A stretch of DNA of 5,242 bases from Rugosibacter sp. Lineage in GTDB: Bacteria > Pseudomonadota > Gammaproteobacteria > Burkholderiales > Rhodocyclaceae. This document shows positions 1-5,242 of this stretch, in pieces (positions within the stretch are counted from its first letter, which is position 1; every line of letters starts with the position of its first letter). The translations under genes were made by a program, and so were the position numbers. Where the stretch lies: the NCBI GenBank assembly GCA_030652715.1, contig JAUSQB010000212.1, positions 1-5,242 on the forward strand, given 5' to 3'. Below the pieces are notes generated by a model that saw nothing but the letters and a program-made list of their open reading frames with translations, made no database searches and was not told where the DNA came from.

Positions 1-2
1 AC

Positions 3-983
3 AACAAGGGCATCAACAAGCAGGGCGGCGGATTGTCGGCCCCGGCGTTAACACCCAAGGACATGGCGGACATCAAGACAGCTGCCGCACTGAATGTGGA
101 TTTTGTTGCCGTGTCTTTTCCCAAGACGGGTGCCGACATGCGGCAGACGCGGCAACTATTGCACGAAGCGGGGTCAGATGCGCTGGTCATCGCAAAAATC
201 GAGCGCGTTGAGGCAATCGATAATCTGCAGGATATTCTGCATGCCACCGATGGCGTCATGGTGGCGCGGGGCGATCTGGCCGTTGAAGTGGGCGATGCGG
301 CGGTGCCTGCCTTGCAAAAGCGCATTATCCGCATGGCGCGCGAGGCCAATCGCTTTGTCATCACCGCCACGCAAATGATGGAGTCGATGATTTTTAGCCC
401 GGTGCCAACGCGTGCCGAAGTGTCCGATGTGGCCAATGCCGTGCTGGATGGCACGGATGCCGTGATGTTGTCTGCCGAGACGGCTTCCGGTGCGTATCCC
501 GTGGCCGCAGTAGAAGCTATGGTGCGGGTGTGCGTGGCTGCTGAAAGCTCGCATGAAGTCAAAGTGGATGCTCACTTTTTGGATCGCACGTTTACTCGCA
601 TCGATCAATCCATTGCCATGGCGGCCTTATTTACTGCGGTGCATATGAAAGTCAAGGCGATTGCTGCGCTGACCGATTCCGGGTCTACTGCGCTGTGGAT
701 GAGCCGCATCAATTCAGGCGTGCCTATCTATGCGTTGACGCCGCGCAGCCGCACGCGTTACCGGGTGAGTATTTTTCGCGATGTGTTTCCGTTGATTACC
801 AATTTTGTCACGCAGGATCGTGATGAGTTACTCTGGCAGGCTGAAGAAACGCTGCTAGCAGCAGGTGTCGTGGAAGAAGGTGATCTGATTGTTCTTACCA
901 TAGGCGAGCCGATCGGCCTGGCCGGTGGCACGAATACTTTGAAACTGGTCAAGGTCGGCGAACACCGACGGCCAGCGGTTTGA
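3..983 (+). CDS. pyk: Pyruvate kinase, PykA type (5'-truncated by window edge)
   Basis: Pyruvate kinase transfers phosphate from phosphoenolpyruvate to ADP, giving pyruvate and ATP in the last step of glycolysis, in the cytoplasm. The frame is open from position 3, so the gene starts outside the window; the TTG at 33 lies inside the protein (…[14 protein letters not shown]…) and is not the start. The 326 visible residues run from the end of the lid (B) domain through the rest of the barrel and the C-terminal domain. Family motifs are intact: IAKIER with the catalytic Lys at 195–197 and a metal-binding Glu at 201–203; ARGDLAVE with the second metal ligand Asp at 273–275; [10 protein letters not shown] with the catalytic Thr; and [22 protein letters not shown]. 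The GGGLSA segment resembles E. coli PykA more than PykF. E. coli PykA has 480 residues, so roughly a third is missing. The stop is 19 bp before the aldolase start, consistent with one operon. Confidence 0.96.
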   Translation, partial: NKGINKQGGGLSAPALTPKDMADIKTAAALNVDFVAVSFPKTGADMRQTRQLLHEAGSDALVIAKIERVEAIDNLQDILHATDGVMVARGDLAVEVGDAAVPALQKRIIRMAREANRFVITATQMMESMIFSPVPTRAEVSDVANAVLDGTDAVMLSAETASGAYPVAAVEAMVRVCVAAESSHEVKVDAHFLDRTFTRIDQSIAMAALFTAVHMKVKAIAALTDSGSTALWMSRINSGVPIYALTPRSRTRYRVSIFRDVFPLITNFVTQDRDELLWQAEETLLAAGVVEEGDLIVLTIGEPIGLAGGTNTLKLVKVGEHRRPAV

Positions 984-990
984 TTTTCTT

Positions 991-996
991 AAGGAG
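991..996 (+). promoter_or_regulatory. Ribosome binding site of fba
   Basis: AAGGAG lies 6 bases before the ATG at 1003, a near-ideal Shine-Dalgarno. It fixes the aldolase start and suggests strong translation. It contrasts with purC, the next gene, which has no such site. Confidence 0.85.
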
Positions 997-1002
997 ATAG
1001 CA

Positions 1003-2067
1003 ATGGCTCTCGTATCTATGCGTCAATTACTCGATCATGCGGCAGAAAATGGGTACGGCTTGCCTGCCTTCAATGTGAATAATCTGGAACAGGTGCAAGC
1101 CATCATGGAGGCGGCTGCCGAGACCAACAGCCCCGTCATCATGCAGGGCTCGGCCGGTGCGCGCAAATATGCGGGTGAAGCTTATCTGCGGCATTTGATT
1201 GAGGCGGCGGTGGAAGCCAACCCGGATATCCCTGTGGTCATGCATCAGGATCATGGCGCGAGCCCTGCCATTTGCATCCAGGCCATGCGCATGAATTTTT
1301 CCAGTGTGATGATGGATGGCTCGTTAAAAGAAGATGCCAAAACGCCCGCCTCGTTTGATTACAACGTCGATGTCACCCGTCGCGTGGTTGAAATGGCCCA
1401 CGCGGTCGGGGTTTCGGTGGAAGGCGAACTGGGTTGCCTGGGTTCGCTGGAAACAGGCATGGGTGAAAAAGAAGACGGTCACGGTGCCGAAGGCGTGCTC
1501 TCGCACGATCAGTTGCTGACAGATGCGAATGAGGCGGCCGATTTCGTCAAGGCTACGGGCGTTGATGCGTTGGCCATTGCCATAGGCACTTCGCACGGTG
1601 CGTACAAATTTACTCGCCCACCCACCGGCGCTGTGCTGCGGATTGATCGCATCAAGGAGATCAATGCGCGGATTCCGAATACGCATTTGGTGATGCATGG
1701 TTCATCCTCGGTGCCGCAGGATCTGTTGGCCATCATTAACCAATATGGCGGTGCCATGGGTGAAACCTATGGTGTGCCGGTGGAAGAAATTGTCGAAGGC
1801 ATCAAGCATGGCGTGCGCAAAATCAACATCGATACGGATTTGCGCATGGCCTCCACTGCGGCGATTCGCCGCTTCATGGCAGAGAATCCCAAGGAATTTG
1901 ATCCGCGCAAGTATCTGGGCGAAACCAAAAAGGCCATGAAAGCGATTTGCAAAGCGCGCTATGAAGCCTTTGGTTGTGCTGGTCAAGCGAGTAAAATCAA
2001 GCCCCTGTCGATGGGGCAAATGGCTATGCGTTACACGAGTGGCGAGCTTAGTCCCATTGTCAAATAA
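1003..2067 (+). CDS. fba: Class II fructose-1,6-bisphosphate aldolase
   Basis: This zinc enzyme reversibly cleaves fructose 1,6-bisphosphate to glyceraldehyde 3-phosphate and dihydroxyacetone phosphate. It serves glycolysis and gluconeogenesis, and in autotrophs also the Calvin cycle (where it is called cbbA), so a Calvin role here is only possible. The 354-residue length matches the form common in betaproteobacteria. HQDHG (residues 81–85) carries the catalytic Asp83 and zinc ligand His84. The segments [13 protein letters not shown] (103–115), VEGELG (139–144), GTSHGAYKF (195–203, His198), MHGSSSVP (231–238, His232) and [11 protein letters not shown] (273–283) supply the other metal and phosphate-binding residues. 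The ATG is fixed by the AAGGAG upstream. The gene sits between pyk and purC with short gaps, so co-transcription is likely. No frameshift or missing key residue is seen. Confidence 0.97.
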   Translation: MALVSMRQLLDHAAENGYGLPAFNVNNLEQVQAIMEAAAETNSPVIMQGSAGARKYAGEAYLRHLIEAAVEANPDIPVVMHQDHGASPAICIQAMRMNFSSVMMDGSLKEDAKTPASFDYNVDVTRRVVEMAHAVGVSVEGELGCLGSLETGMGEKEDGHGAEGVLSHDQLLTDANEAADFVKATGVDALAIAIGTSHGAYKFTRPPTGAVLRIDRIKEINARIPNTHLVMHGSSSVPQDLLAIINQYGGAMGETYGVPVEEIVEGIKHGVRKINIDTDLRMASTAAIRRFMAENPKEFDPRKYLGETKKAMKAICKARYEAFGCAGQASKIKPLSMGQMAMRYTSGELSPIVK

Positions 2068-2089
2068 TTTTTTTACTTCGATCTTTCTT

Positions 2090-2992
2090 ATGACACAGCC
2101 TGCCTTGTTTGAATCCTCATTAACGAGTTTGCCACTGCTGGCGCGTGGCAAAGTGCGCGATATTTATGCCGTGAGCGATGATCTTTTGCTCATTGTCACG
2201 ACTGATCGCTTATCTGCTTTTGATGTTATCTTGCCGGACCCGATTCCCGGCAAAGGCGAAGTGCTGACTGCTGTAGCCGATTTCTGGTTTGGCAAGTTGG
2301 CGCATGTGATTTCGAACCAACTCACGGGGATAGACCCTGAATCCGTGGTGGAAACAGAAGCCGAGCGGGAGCAAGTGCGTGGCCGTTCCGTCGTGGTCAA
2401 ACGTCTTAAGCCCTTGCCTATTGAAGCGGTGGCGCGCGGTTATCTGATTGGATCGGGCTGGAAGGATTACCAGGCCACCGGGGCTGTCTGCGGCATTGCC
2501 TTGCCTGCCGGGCTGCAACAGGCGCAGCAATTGCCTGAGCCTATTTTTACCCCGGCAACCAAAGCGGAAATGGGCGACCATGATGAAAATATCGACTACG
2601 CAACGGTAGAGGGCTTGATTGGTGTTGAACTGGCTAAAAAAGTCAAAGAAACCACACTGCGTCTGTACCGTGAAGCGGCTGCATTTGCGCGTGTGCATGG
2701 CATTATCATTGCGGATACTAAATTTGAATTCGGCCAGGATAAAGAGGGTCGGCTGTATCTGATTGACGAAGTGTTAACGCCGGATTCATCGCGTTTCTGG
2801 CCTGCCAATCAATACCAGGTGGGCATCAGTCCGCCCAGTTTTGATAAACAGTTTGTGCGCGACTATCTGGAGTCGCTGGATTGGAACAAGCAGGCACCAG
2901 GCCCTCGCTTGCCTGCAGACGTGATCGAAAAAACAGCCGCCAAGTATCGTGAAGCGCTGACCCGTCTGACTGGGTTGTCCTCAACAGCGTAG
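2090..2992 (+). CDS. purC: Phosphoribosylaminoimidazole-succinocarboxamide (SAICAR) synthetase
   Basis: PurC joins CAIR to aspartate using ATP, making SAICAR in purine (IMP) synthesis in the cytoplasm. The 300 residues match the longer form of the family (E. coli PurC has 237). The N-terminal ATP-grasp-like segment [16 protein letters not shown] is at residues 17–31, followed by [20 protein letters not shown] (37–56). The first family signature, [16 protein letters not shown], is at 109–124; the second, [10 protein letters not shown], at 206–215; and [13 protein letters not shown] at 225–237. The frame is open upstream into fba, but homology begins at [11 protein letters not shown], so the ATG at 2090 is chosen. 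The 22 bp before it are pyrimidine-rich with no Shine-Dalgarno, so translation may depend on coupling to fba or on another mode. In many betaproteobacteria purE and purK follow; here they do not. Confidence 0.96.
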   Translation: MTQPALFESSLTSLPLLARGKVRDIYAVSDDLLLIVTTDRLSAFDVILPDPIPGKGEVLTAVADFWFGKLAHVISNQLTGIDPESVVETEAEREQVRGRSVVVKRLKPLPIEAVARGYLIGSGWKDYQATGAVCGIALPAGLQQAQQLPEPIFTPATKAEMGDHDENIDYATVEGLIGVELAKKVKETTLRLYREAAAFARVHGIIIADTKFEFGQDKEGRLYLIDEVLTPDSSRFWPANQYQVGISPPSFDKQFVRDYLESLDWNKQAPGPRLPADVIEKTAAKYREALTRLTGLSSTA

Positions 2993-3203
2993 CACAGCGA
3001 GCAAAGCGTCCCAATACTATCCCATCGACCTGATTTGTTAACGTACCGGTCAAGTGTAGTGGGAAACTCAAAACGGGGGGCGATATGCATAGCCATGCTG
3101 ATTTTTCACCGCAGGTGACTTTGCTATGACGTATGCTGTTTTTATTTCTACTTTCGATATTACTTGCGGTGTTGTCCTGTATGGATAGGGTGGGCTTTGC
3201 ACT
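2993..3203 (+). other. Spacer between purC and the DUF2802 gene
   Basis: This 211-bp stretch has no gene of normal size. No strong stem followed by a U-run is present to end the purC transcript; the nearest is a 4-bp stem (GCAT/ATGC, about 3088–3099) followed by TGATTTTT, which is weak. It also holds a perfect 5-bp hairpin at 3106–3118 and two tiny overlapping ORFs (3126–3188 and 3133–3207). I found no convincing sigma-70 or sigma-28 promoter, so whether the downstream gene is read from purC or from its own promoter is unclear. Confidence 0.6.
3106..3118 (+). repeat. Small hairpin containing a Shine-Dalgarno-like AGGTGA
   Basis: TCACC and GGTGA form a perfect 5-bp stem around a GCA loop. The right arm, with the last loop base, reads AGGTGA, a plausible ribosome binding site 7 bases before the ATG at 3126. 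Folding would hide that site. Such short hairpins also arise by chance. Confidence 0.4.
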
Positions 3204-3207
3204 ATGA
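3133..3207 (+). CDS. Possible 24-residue hydrophobic peptide overlapping the DUF2802 start
   Basis: An ATG at 3133 opens a 24-codon frame encoding a strongly hydrophobic stretch (MLFLFLLSILLAVLSC) and a short tail. Its TGA stop overlaps the ATG of the DUF2802 gene as ATGA, the classic arrangement for translational coupling. The stretch resembles a membrane segment or a truncated signal peptide with a Cys at residue 16, though it does not fit a good lipobox. No clear Shine-Dalgarno lies at the right distance: AGGTGA at 3113–3118 is 14 bases away and better suits the competing ATG at 3126. I do not recognise the peptide. T-rich spacer DNA encodes such residues readily, so this may be chance. 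Confidence 0.2.
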   Translation: MLFLFLLSILLAVLSCMDRVGFAL

Positions 3208-3788
3208 TTGACTTTTCAAGGGCTGATGTCGTTGCTTGTTTCCTCCTGGTTGCTCTGCTGATCAGTGGGGGGGCGATTTTTCTACAGCGGTTGCTGCGGA
3301 CGATGAGCCGGACGCGTCGTGAAAAGCAACGCTCTGGCGAAAATGCAGGGAACCCTGCGGTGGACAGGATGGAAAGCACGGAGGAAGCGTCGACGGACCC
3401 CTTGATGAATTCTCCGATGAAAAATCCGGTGGCAAGTTCGGTAGGCAATTCAGCGCCGCTTGATTTTTCAGGTCAATTGACACGTTCCACCCTGGAACGC
3501 AGCTTGCAAGTTGAGGTGGAGCATCTGCGGCAAGAGATGCAGCAGTTGCGTGTTGGCATGGCGCATCTGGCAACAGAGATGCGGCAGCTGAAAGTGGCGC
3601 ATAACATCGCACCGTTGTACGCTGAAGCGGTGACGCTGGCACAACAAGGCATATCGACTGCGGGCATTGCAGATCGCTGTGGCATTTCGCTTGGTGAGGC
3701 CGAGTTGGTTGCGGCGCTTGCGCAAAGTGAAGCCAGGGGTGGTTTTGACGGTAAAAAACAGGGGCGTGTCGCAGTGTCTGAGACCTGA
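3204..3788 (+). CDS. Membrane-anchored coiled-coil protein with DUF2802 domain
   Basis: This 194-residue protein of unknown biochemical function appears to have four parts. A single membrane helix (about residues 9–29) is followed by a basic patch (RLLRTMSRTRREKQR). Then comes a low-complexity polar linker (about 45–95) and a heptad-like coiled coil (about 96–132: LERSLQVEVEHLRQEMQQLRVGMAHLATEMRQLK). The C-terminal helical module (about 136–175: APLYAEAVTLAQQGISTAGIADRCGISLGEAELVAAL) looks like DUF2802, which resembles a helix-turn-helix. The short N-terminus suggests that the bulk faces the cytoplasm. DUF2802 genes are often found in flagellar and chemotaxis loci of proteobacteria, and flagellin lies 1.1 kb downstream; a motility role is inference. 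An in-frame TAG at 3186–3188 rules out an earlier start, leaving ATG 3204, with only a weak G-rich site (3188–3194) before it. It converges with the HDOD gene. Confidence 0.85.
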   Translation: MIDFSRADVVACFLLVALLISGGAIFLQRLLRTMSRTRREKQRSGENAGNPAVDRMESTEEASTDPLMNSPMKNPVASSVGNSAPLDFSGQLTRSTLERSLQVEVEHLRQEMQQLRVGMAHLATEMRQLKVAHNIAPLYAEAVTLAQQGISTAGIADRCGISLGEAELVAALAQSEARGGFDGKKQGRVAVSET

Positions 3789-3798
3789 TGCTTCAGGT
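3783..3798. terminator. Inverted repeat spanning both convergent stop codons, possible weak bidirectional terminator
   Basis: ACCTGA and TCAGGT form a perfect 6-bp stem around a TGCT loop. The left arm contains the TGA of the DUF2802 gene and the right arm contains the complementary TGA of the HDOD gene. A hairpin would form in either transcript. There is no T-run on either side, so this is not a classic intrinsic terminator and its action is uncertain. Confidence 0.35.
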
Positions 3799-4653
3799 GG
3801 CTGGTTTGTCCTGCGCGAGCAAGGCGTCGGCGGTTGCGGTATCTACGTCCAGATGGCGTACCAGAGTTTCCTGGTTGATGTGCAGCAGATCGCGAATCGC
3901 TGTGAAGTCATCGGACAAGGCGGCGTCATGCCAGCCGTTTGCCGAGTGCCGAGCGAGATCAACGGCCAGTTTAACGTTGCGCACTCGCGGATTTTCAGCA
4001 TGCTGGTCATCCATAAGTTGTACCAGCAAGTCGGGCAGCCGCCAGGCCTTGGCTAATTCCAGCTTGAGTCGATACAGCGGTACGCCATAAATGGCGGATT
4101 GAATATGGGCCGAGCGCTGATGGGGTTGGGCAAGCTGTGTTTGAGCGACGGCGAGTGCCAGAGAAGGTGCAAAAAGCCACATCAGAAGTTCTGCCAGGTC
4201 ATGCAACAGGGCGGCAAGCCTTATTTCATCAACATCCACATCGCGTCGCAAAATCGCCCACTGGCGCGCCCACTGGGCCGCTTGGCACGCACGATTAACA
4301 GTTTTAAGTAGGCCGAGCAGCGCCTGCGGGTGTGATTTAAGCTGTTCTTCCGCAATGGGCAATTGCTGAAAGTCGCGAAAAAAAGGGGTCATGCCTATCA
4401 TCATGATCGCGCGATCAATGGTGGTGATGTCGGTGGTTTGTCGCTGATGGCGGTGGGACTCAATGTAGGCCAGGACGCGCAGTGTCAGCAGGGGGTCATG
4501 CAAGATAACCTCCGATAGCTTATGAATATCGGTGTTGTCGGCATTTTCATGCCAATATTCCAGCTCGGTGACCGAATGACGCAGCACCGGAAAATCGATC
4601 TGGGCGAAGAAAGCAATCCAGGCCGCAGCAGTGGAGAGCGGGTGTTCGATCAT
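3793..4653 (-). CDS. HDOD-domain protein
   Basis: HDOD domains are helical relatives of HD phosphohydrolases found in bacterial signalling and regulatory proteins; most have no proven enzyme activity. This 286-residue protein appears to be the domain with little else: no membrane segment, receiver, GGDEF or EAL domain is visible. Family-like segments are FPVLRHSVTELEYWHEN (residues 21–37), LSEVILHDPLLTLRVLAYIES (46–66), TIDRAIMMIGMTPFFRDF (78–95), LAALLHDLAELLMWLF (147–161), which keeps an HD pair at 151–152, and LAKAWRLPDLLVQLMDDQH (200–218). A full metal site is not evident. The ATG at 4653 has GGAG (complement of 4661–4664) 7 bases upstream. It diverges from flagellin across 231 bp and converges with the DUF2802 gene, so a link to motility is possible but is inferred from position only. 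Confidence 0.88.
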   Translation of the reverse strand: MIEHPLSTAAAWIAFFAQIDFPVLRHSVTELEYWHENADNTDIHKLSEVILHDPLLTLRVLAYIESHRHQRQTTDITTIDRAIMMIGMTPFFRDFQQLPIAEEQLKSHPQALLGLLKTVNRACQAAQWARQWAILRRDVDVDEIRLAALLHDLAELLMWLFAPSLALAVAQTQLAQPHQRSAHIQSAIYGVPLYRLKLELAKAWRLPDLLVQLMDDQHAENPRVRNVKLAVDLARHSANGWHDAALSDDFTAIRDLLHINQETLVRHLDVDTATADALLAQDKPAT

Positions 4654-4660
4654 GGCGTCA

Positions 4661-4664
4661 CTCC
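4661..4664 (-). promoter_or_regulatory. Ribosome binding site of the HDOD gene
   Basis: On the minus strand, GGAG lies 7 bases before the ATG (complement of 4651–4653). It supports this start. I could not identify a convincing promoter upstream on this strand. Confidence 0.7.
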
Positions 4665-4725
4665 ATCATTCACGAGTTTATCCTGCGTAACAGATGATGA
4701 ATGTAGCAGTTTTTGCGCAAGGGGC

Positions 4726-4752
4726 TAAAGTTTTTCATTTCCAGTCCGTAGA
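4726..4752 (+). promoter_or_regulatory. Candidate sigma-28 (FliA) promoter of flagellin
   Basis: TAAAGTTT at 4726–4733 matches the sigma-28 -35 consensus exactly, and the preceding C gives the CTAAAG form. After an 11-base spacer, the consensus spacing, TCCGTAGA at 4745–4752 agrees with the GCCGATAA -10 element at four of eight bases, including the CCG core. Transcription would start near 4758–4760, leaving a leader of about 125 nt before flagellin. Flagellin genes are standard class-late FliA targets, so the placement fits. Confidence 0.75.
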
Positions 4753-4757
4753 TTGAA

Positions 4758-4774
4758 CTGTAGATAATCTACAG
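4758..4774. promoter_or_regulatory. Perfect 17-bp palindrome at the predicted flagellin transcription start
   Basis: CTGTAGAT and ATCTACAG are exact reverse complements separated by one A. A further GTAGAT copy lies at 4748–4753 in the same direction, 12 bp upstream of the one at 4760 and overlapping the -10 element. As DNA this looks like a dimeric operator. As RNA it could form a 6-bp stem (CUGUAG/CUACAG) with an AUAAU loop at the very 5' end of the flagellin message, which could stabilise it. The sequence does not decide between these. Confidence 0.5.
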
Positions 4775-4787
4775 CGCCTCAAATCCT

Positions 4788-4850
4788 ATGCAACACCGTA
4801 ACTATGCATTTAACTATGGTGCCAGCCCAAAGTCGTTATCCGCAGGCTGA
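4788..4850 (+). CDS. Possible 20-residue upstream ORF in the flagellin leader
   Basis: An ATG at 4788 opens a 20-codon frame (MQHRNYAFNYG…) ending at TGA 4848–4850, 34 bases before the flagellin ATG. It lies within the predicted leader, so it would be transcribed. No Shine-Dalgarno precedes it and I do not recognise the peptide. The end of the frame overlaps the right arm of a possible stem (CAGCC 4823–4827 with GGCTG 4845–4849). It is listed as a candidate leader peptide and may be chance. Confidence 0.15.
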   Translation: MQHRNYAFNYGASPKSLSAG

Positions 4851-4871
4851 CAAAGAAGAGACAATCCTTTA

Positions 4872-4877
4872 AAGGAG
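4872..4877 (+). promoter_or_regulatory. Ribosome binding site of flagellin
   Basis: AAGGAG lies 7 bases before the ATG at 4885, a strong site suited to a highly made protein. It confirms the flagellin start. Confidence 0.85.
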
Positions 4878-4884
4878 AAGCAGA

Positions 4885-5242
4885 ATGCCCTCAGTTATTA
4901 ACACCAATATCTCGTCGCTGAACGCCCAGCGCAATCTCACTACATCGCAAAGTTCCCTGGCGACCTCCCTGCAACGCTTGTCTTCCGGTCTGCGCATCAA
5001 CAGCGCTAAAGACGATGCAGCAGGCCTGGCAGTTACCGAACGTTTCACTACCCAGATTCGCGGCCTTAACCAGGCGGTGCGCAACGCCAACGACGGTATT
5101 TCTCTGTCGCAGACCGGCGAAGGCGCGCTGGCGGAAATGACCCAGAACCTGCAGCGCATCCGCGAACTGGCCGTGCAGTCGGCCAACGCCACCAACAGCG
5201 ATTCCGACCGCCAGGCCCTGAACCTCGAAGTGCAGCAGCGTC
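4885..5242 (+). CDS. fliC: Flagellin, N-terminal part (3'-truncated by window edge)
   Basis: Flagellin is the exported subunit that polymerises into the flagellar filament. The 119 visible residues form the conserved N-terminal D0/D1 region, which packs as coiled helices in the filament core and carries the export signal. Recognisable stretches are [15 protein letters not shown] (residues 4–18), [22 protein letters not shown] (29–50), [29 protein letters not shown] (54–82) and [24 protein letters not shown] (89–112). The QRIRELAVQ segment corresponds to the region known in other flagellins for filament contacts and TLR5 recognition. No signal peptide is present, as expected for type III flagellar export. 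Codons here end in C or G more often than in the HDOD and DUF2802 genes, consistent with high expression. Flagellin can be multi-copy, so the symbol could be fliC or a paralogue name. The variable centre and C-terminus lie outside the window. Confidence 0.96.
   Translation, partial: MPSVINTNISSLNAQRNLTTSQSSLATSLQRLSSGLRINSAKDDAAGLAVTERFTTQIRGLNQAVRNANDGISLSQTGEGALAEMTQNLQRIRELAVQSANATNSDSDRQALNLEVQQR

Noticed and set aside
33..35. TTG as the start of a 316-residue protein
   Set aside because: The frame is open further upstream and encodes [10 protein letters not shown], a conserved internal pyruvate kinase segment, so the gene is cut by the window edge rather than starting here.
2001..2017. 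GCCCC/GGGGC hairpin as a terminator at the end of fba
   Set aside because: It lies about 50 bp inside the fba coding region with no T-run behind it; the later T-run (from 2068) is not attached to a strong stem.
1961..2089. Upstream extension of PurC overlapping the end of fba
   Set aside because: The extra residues are an out-of-frame reading of the conserved aldolase C-terminus and do not look like PurC; family similarity begins at ATG 2090.
3059..3120. Possible riboswitch (c-di-GMP type) upstream of the DUF2802 gene
   Set aside because: The G-rich patch and small stems caught my eye, but the conserved words of the GEMM motif are absent and the stems do not assemble into a known fold.
3133..3180. 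Lipoprotein signal peptide with lipobox at Cys16 of the tiny ORF
   Set aside because: The residues before the Cys (VLSC) fit the lipobox poorly, no basic N-terminus is present, and only eight residues follow.
3667..4311. Plus-strand open frames opposite the HDOD gene
   Set aside because: They are antisense to a well-supported HDOD protein, have no recognisable domain, and overlap one another in different frames.
4869..5195. Minus-strand 108-residue open frame opposite flagellin
   Set aside because: It is the antisense shadow of the conserved flagellin N-terminus, and GC-rich third positions explain the long open frame.

Overview
The window reads as ordinary chromosome from a flagellated betaproteobacterium, with moderate GC and dense coding. 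The run pyk–fba–purC is typical of that class, where these genes often follow gap/pgk in a glycolysis or Calvin-cycle cluster. The flagellin N-terminus and the HDOD and DUF2802 proteins also fit, perhaps in the Nitrosomonadales or a relative. The taxonomic call rests on gene order and protein style only; I could not run a search.

Layout. Positions 3–2992 (+) hold a co-directional metabolic block: the C-terminal two thirds of pyruvate kinase (PykA type), a complete class II fructose-bisphosphate aldolase, and a complete SAICAR synthetase (PurC). The gaps are 19 and 22 bp, so the three are probably one transcription unit. A 211-bp spacer (2993–3203) follows. It has small hairpins, a Shine-Dalgarno-like site inside one hairpin, and two overlapping tiny ORFs. 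Next is a membrane-anchored coiled-coil DUF2802 protein (3204–3788, +). An HDOD-domain gene (3793–4653, -) converges on it; their stop codons are 4 bp apart and sit in one inverted repeat. A 231-bp divergent spacer (4654–4884) holds a good candidate sigma-28 (FliA) promoter, a perfect 17-bp palindrome at the predicted transcription start, and a long leader. It leads into flagellin (4885 to the window end, +).

How it fits together. The left half is central carbon and purine metabolism: pyruvate kinase and aldolase act in glycolysis/gluconeogenesis (and the aldolase in the Calvin cycle if the host is autotrophic), and PurC acts in IMP synthesis. The right half looks linked to motility or signalling: DUF2802 genes are often found in flagellar/chemotaxis loci, HDOD proteins are signalling or regulatory modules, and flagellin is the filament subunit. 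The switch between the two themes falls in the spacer after purC, where purE/purK would commonly follow in this class.

I see no mobile element, CRISPR array, tRNA/rRNA or clearly new system. The most unusual items are the operator-like palindrome at the flagellin start site, the shared palindrome over two convergent stop codons, the missing Shine-Dalgarno at purC, and the small-ORF/hairpin arrangement before the DUF2802 gene.
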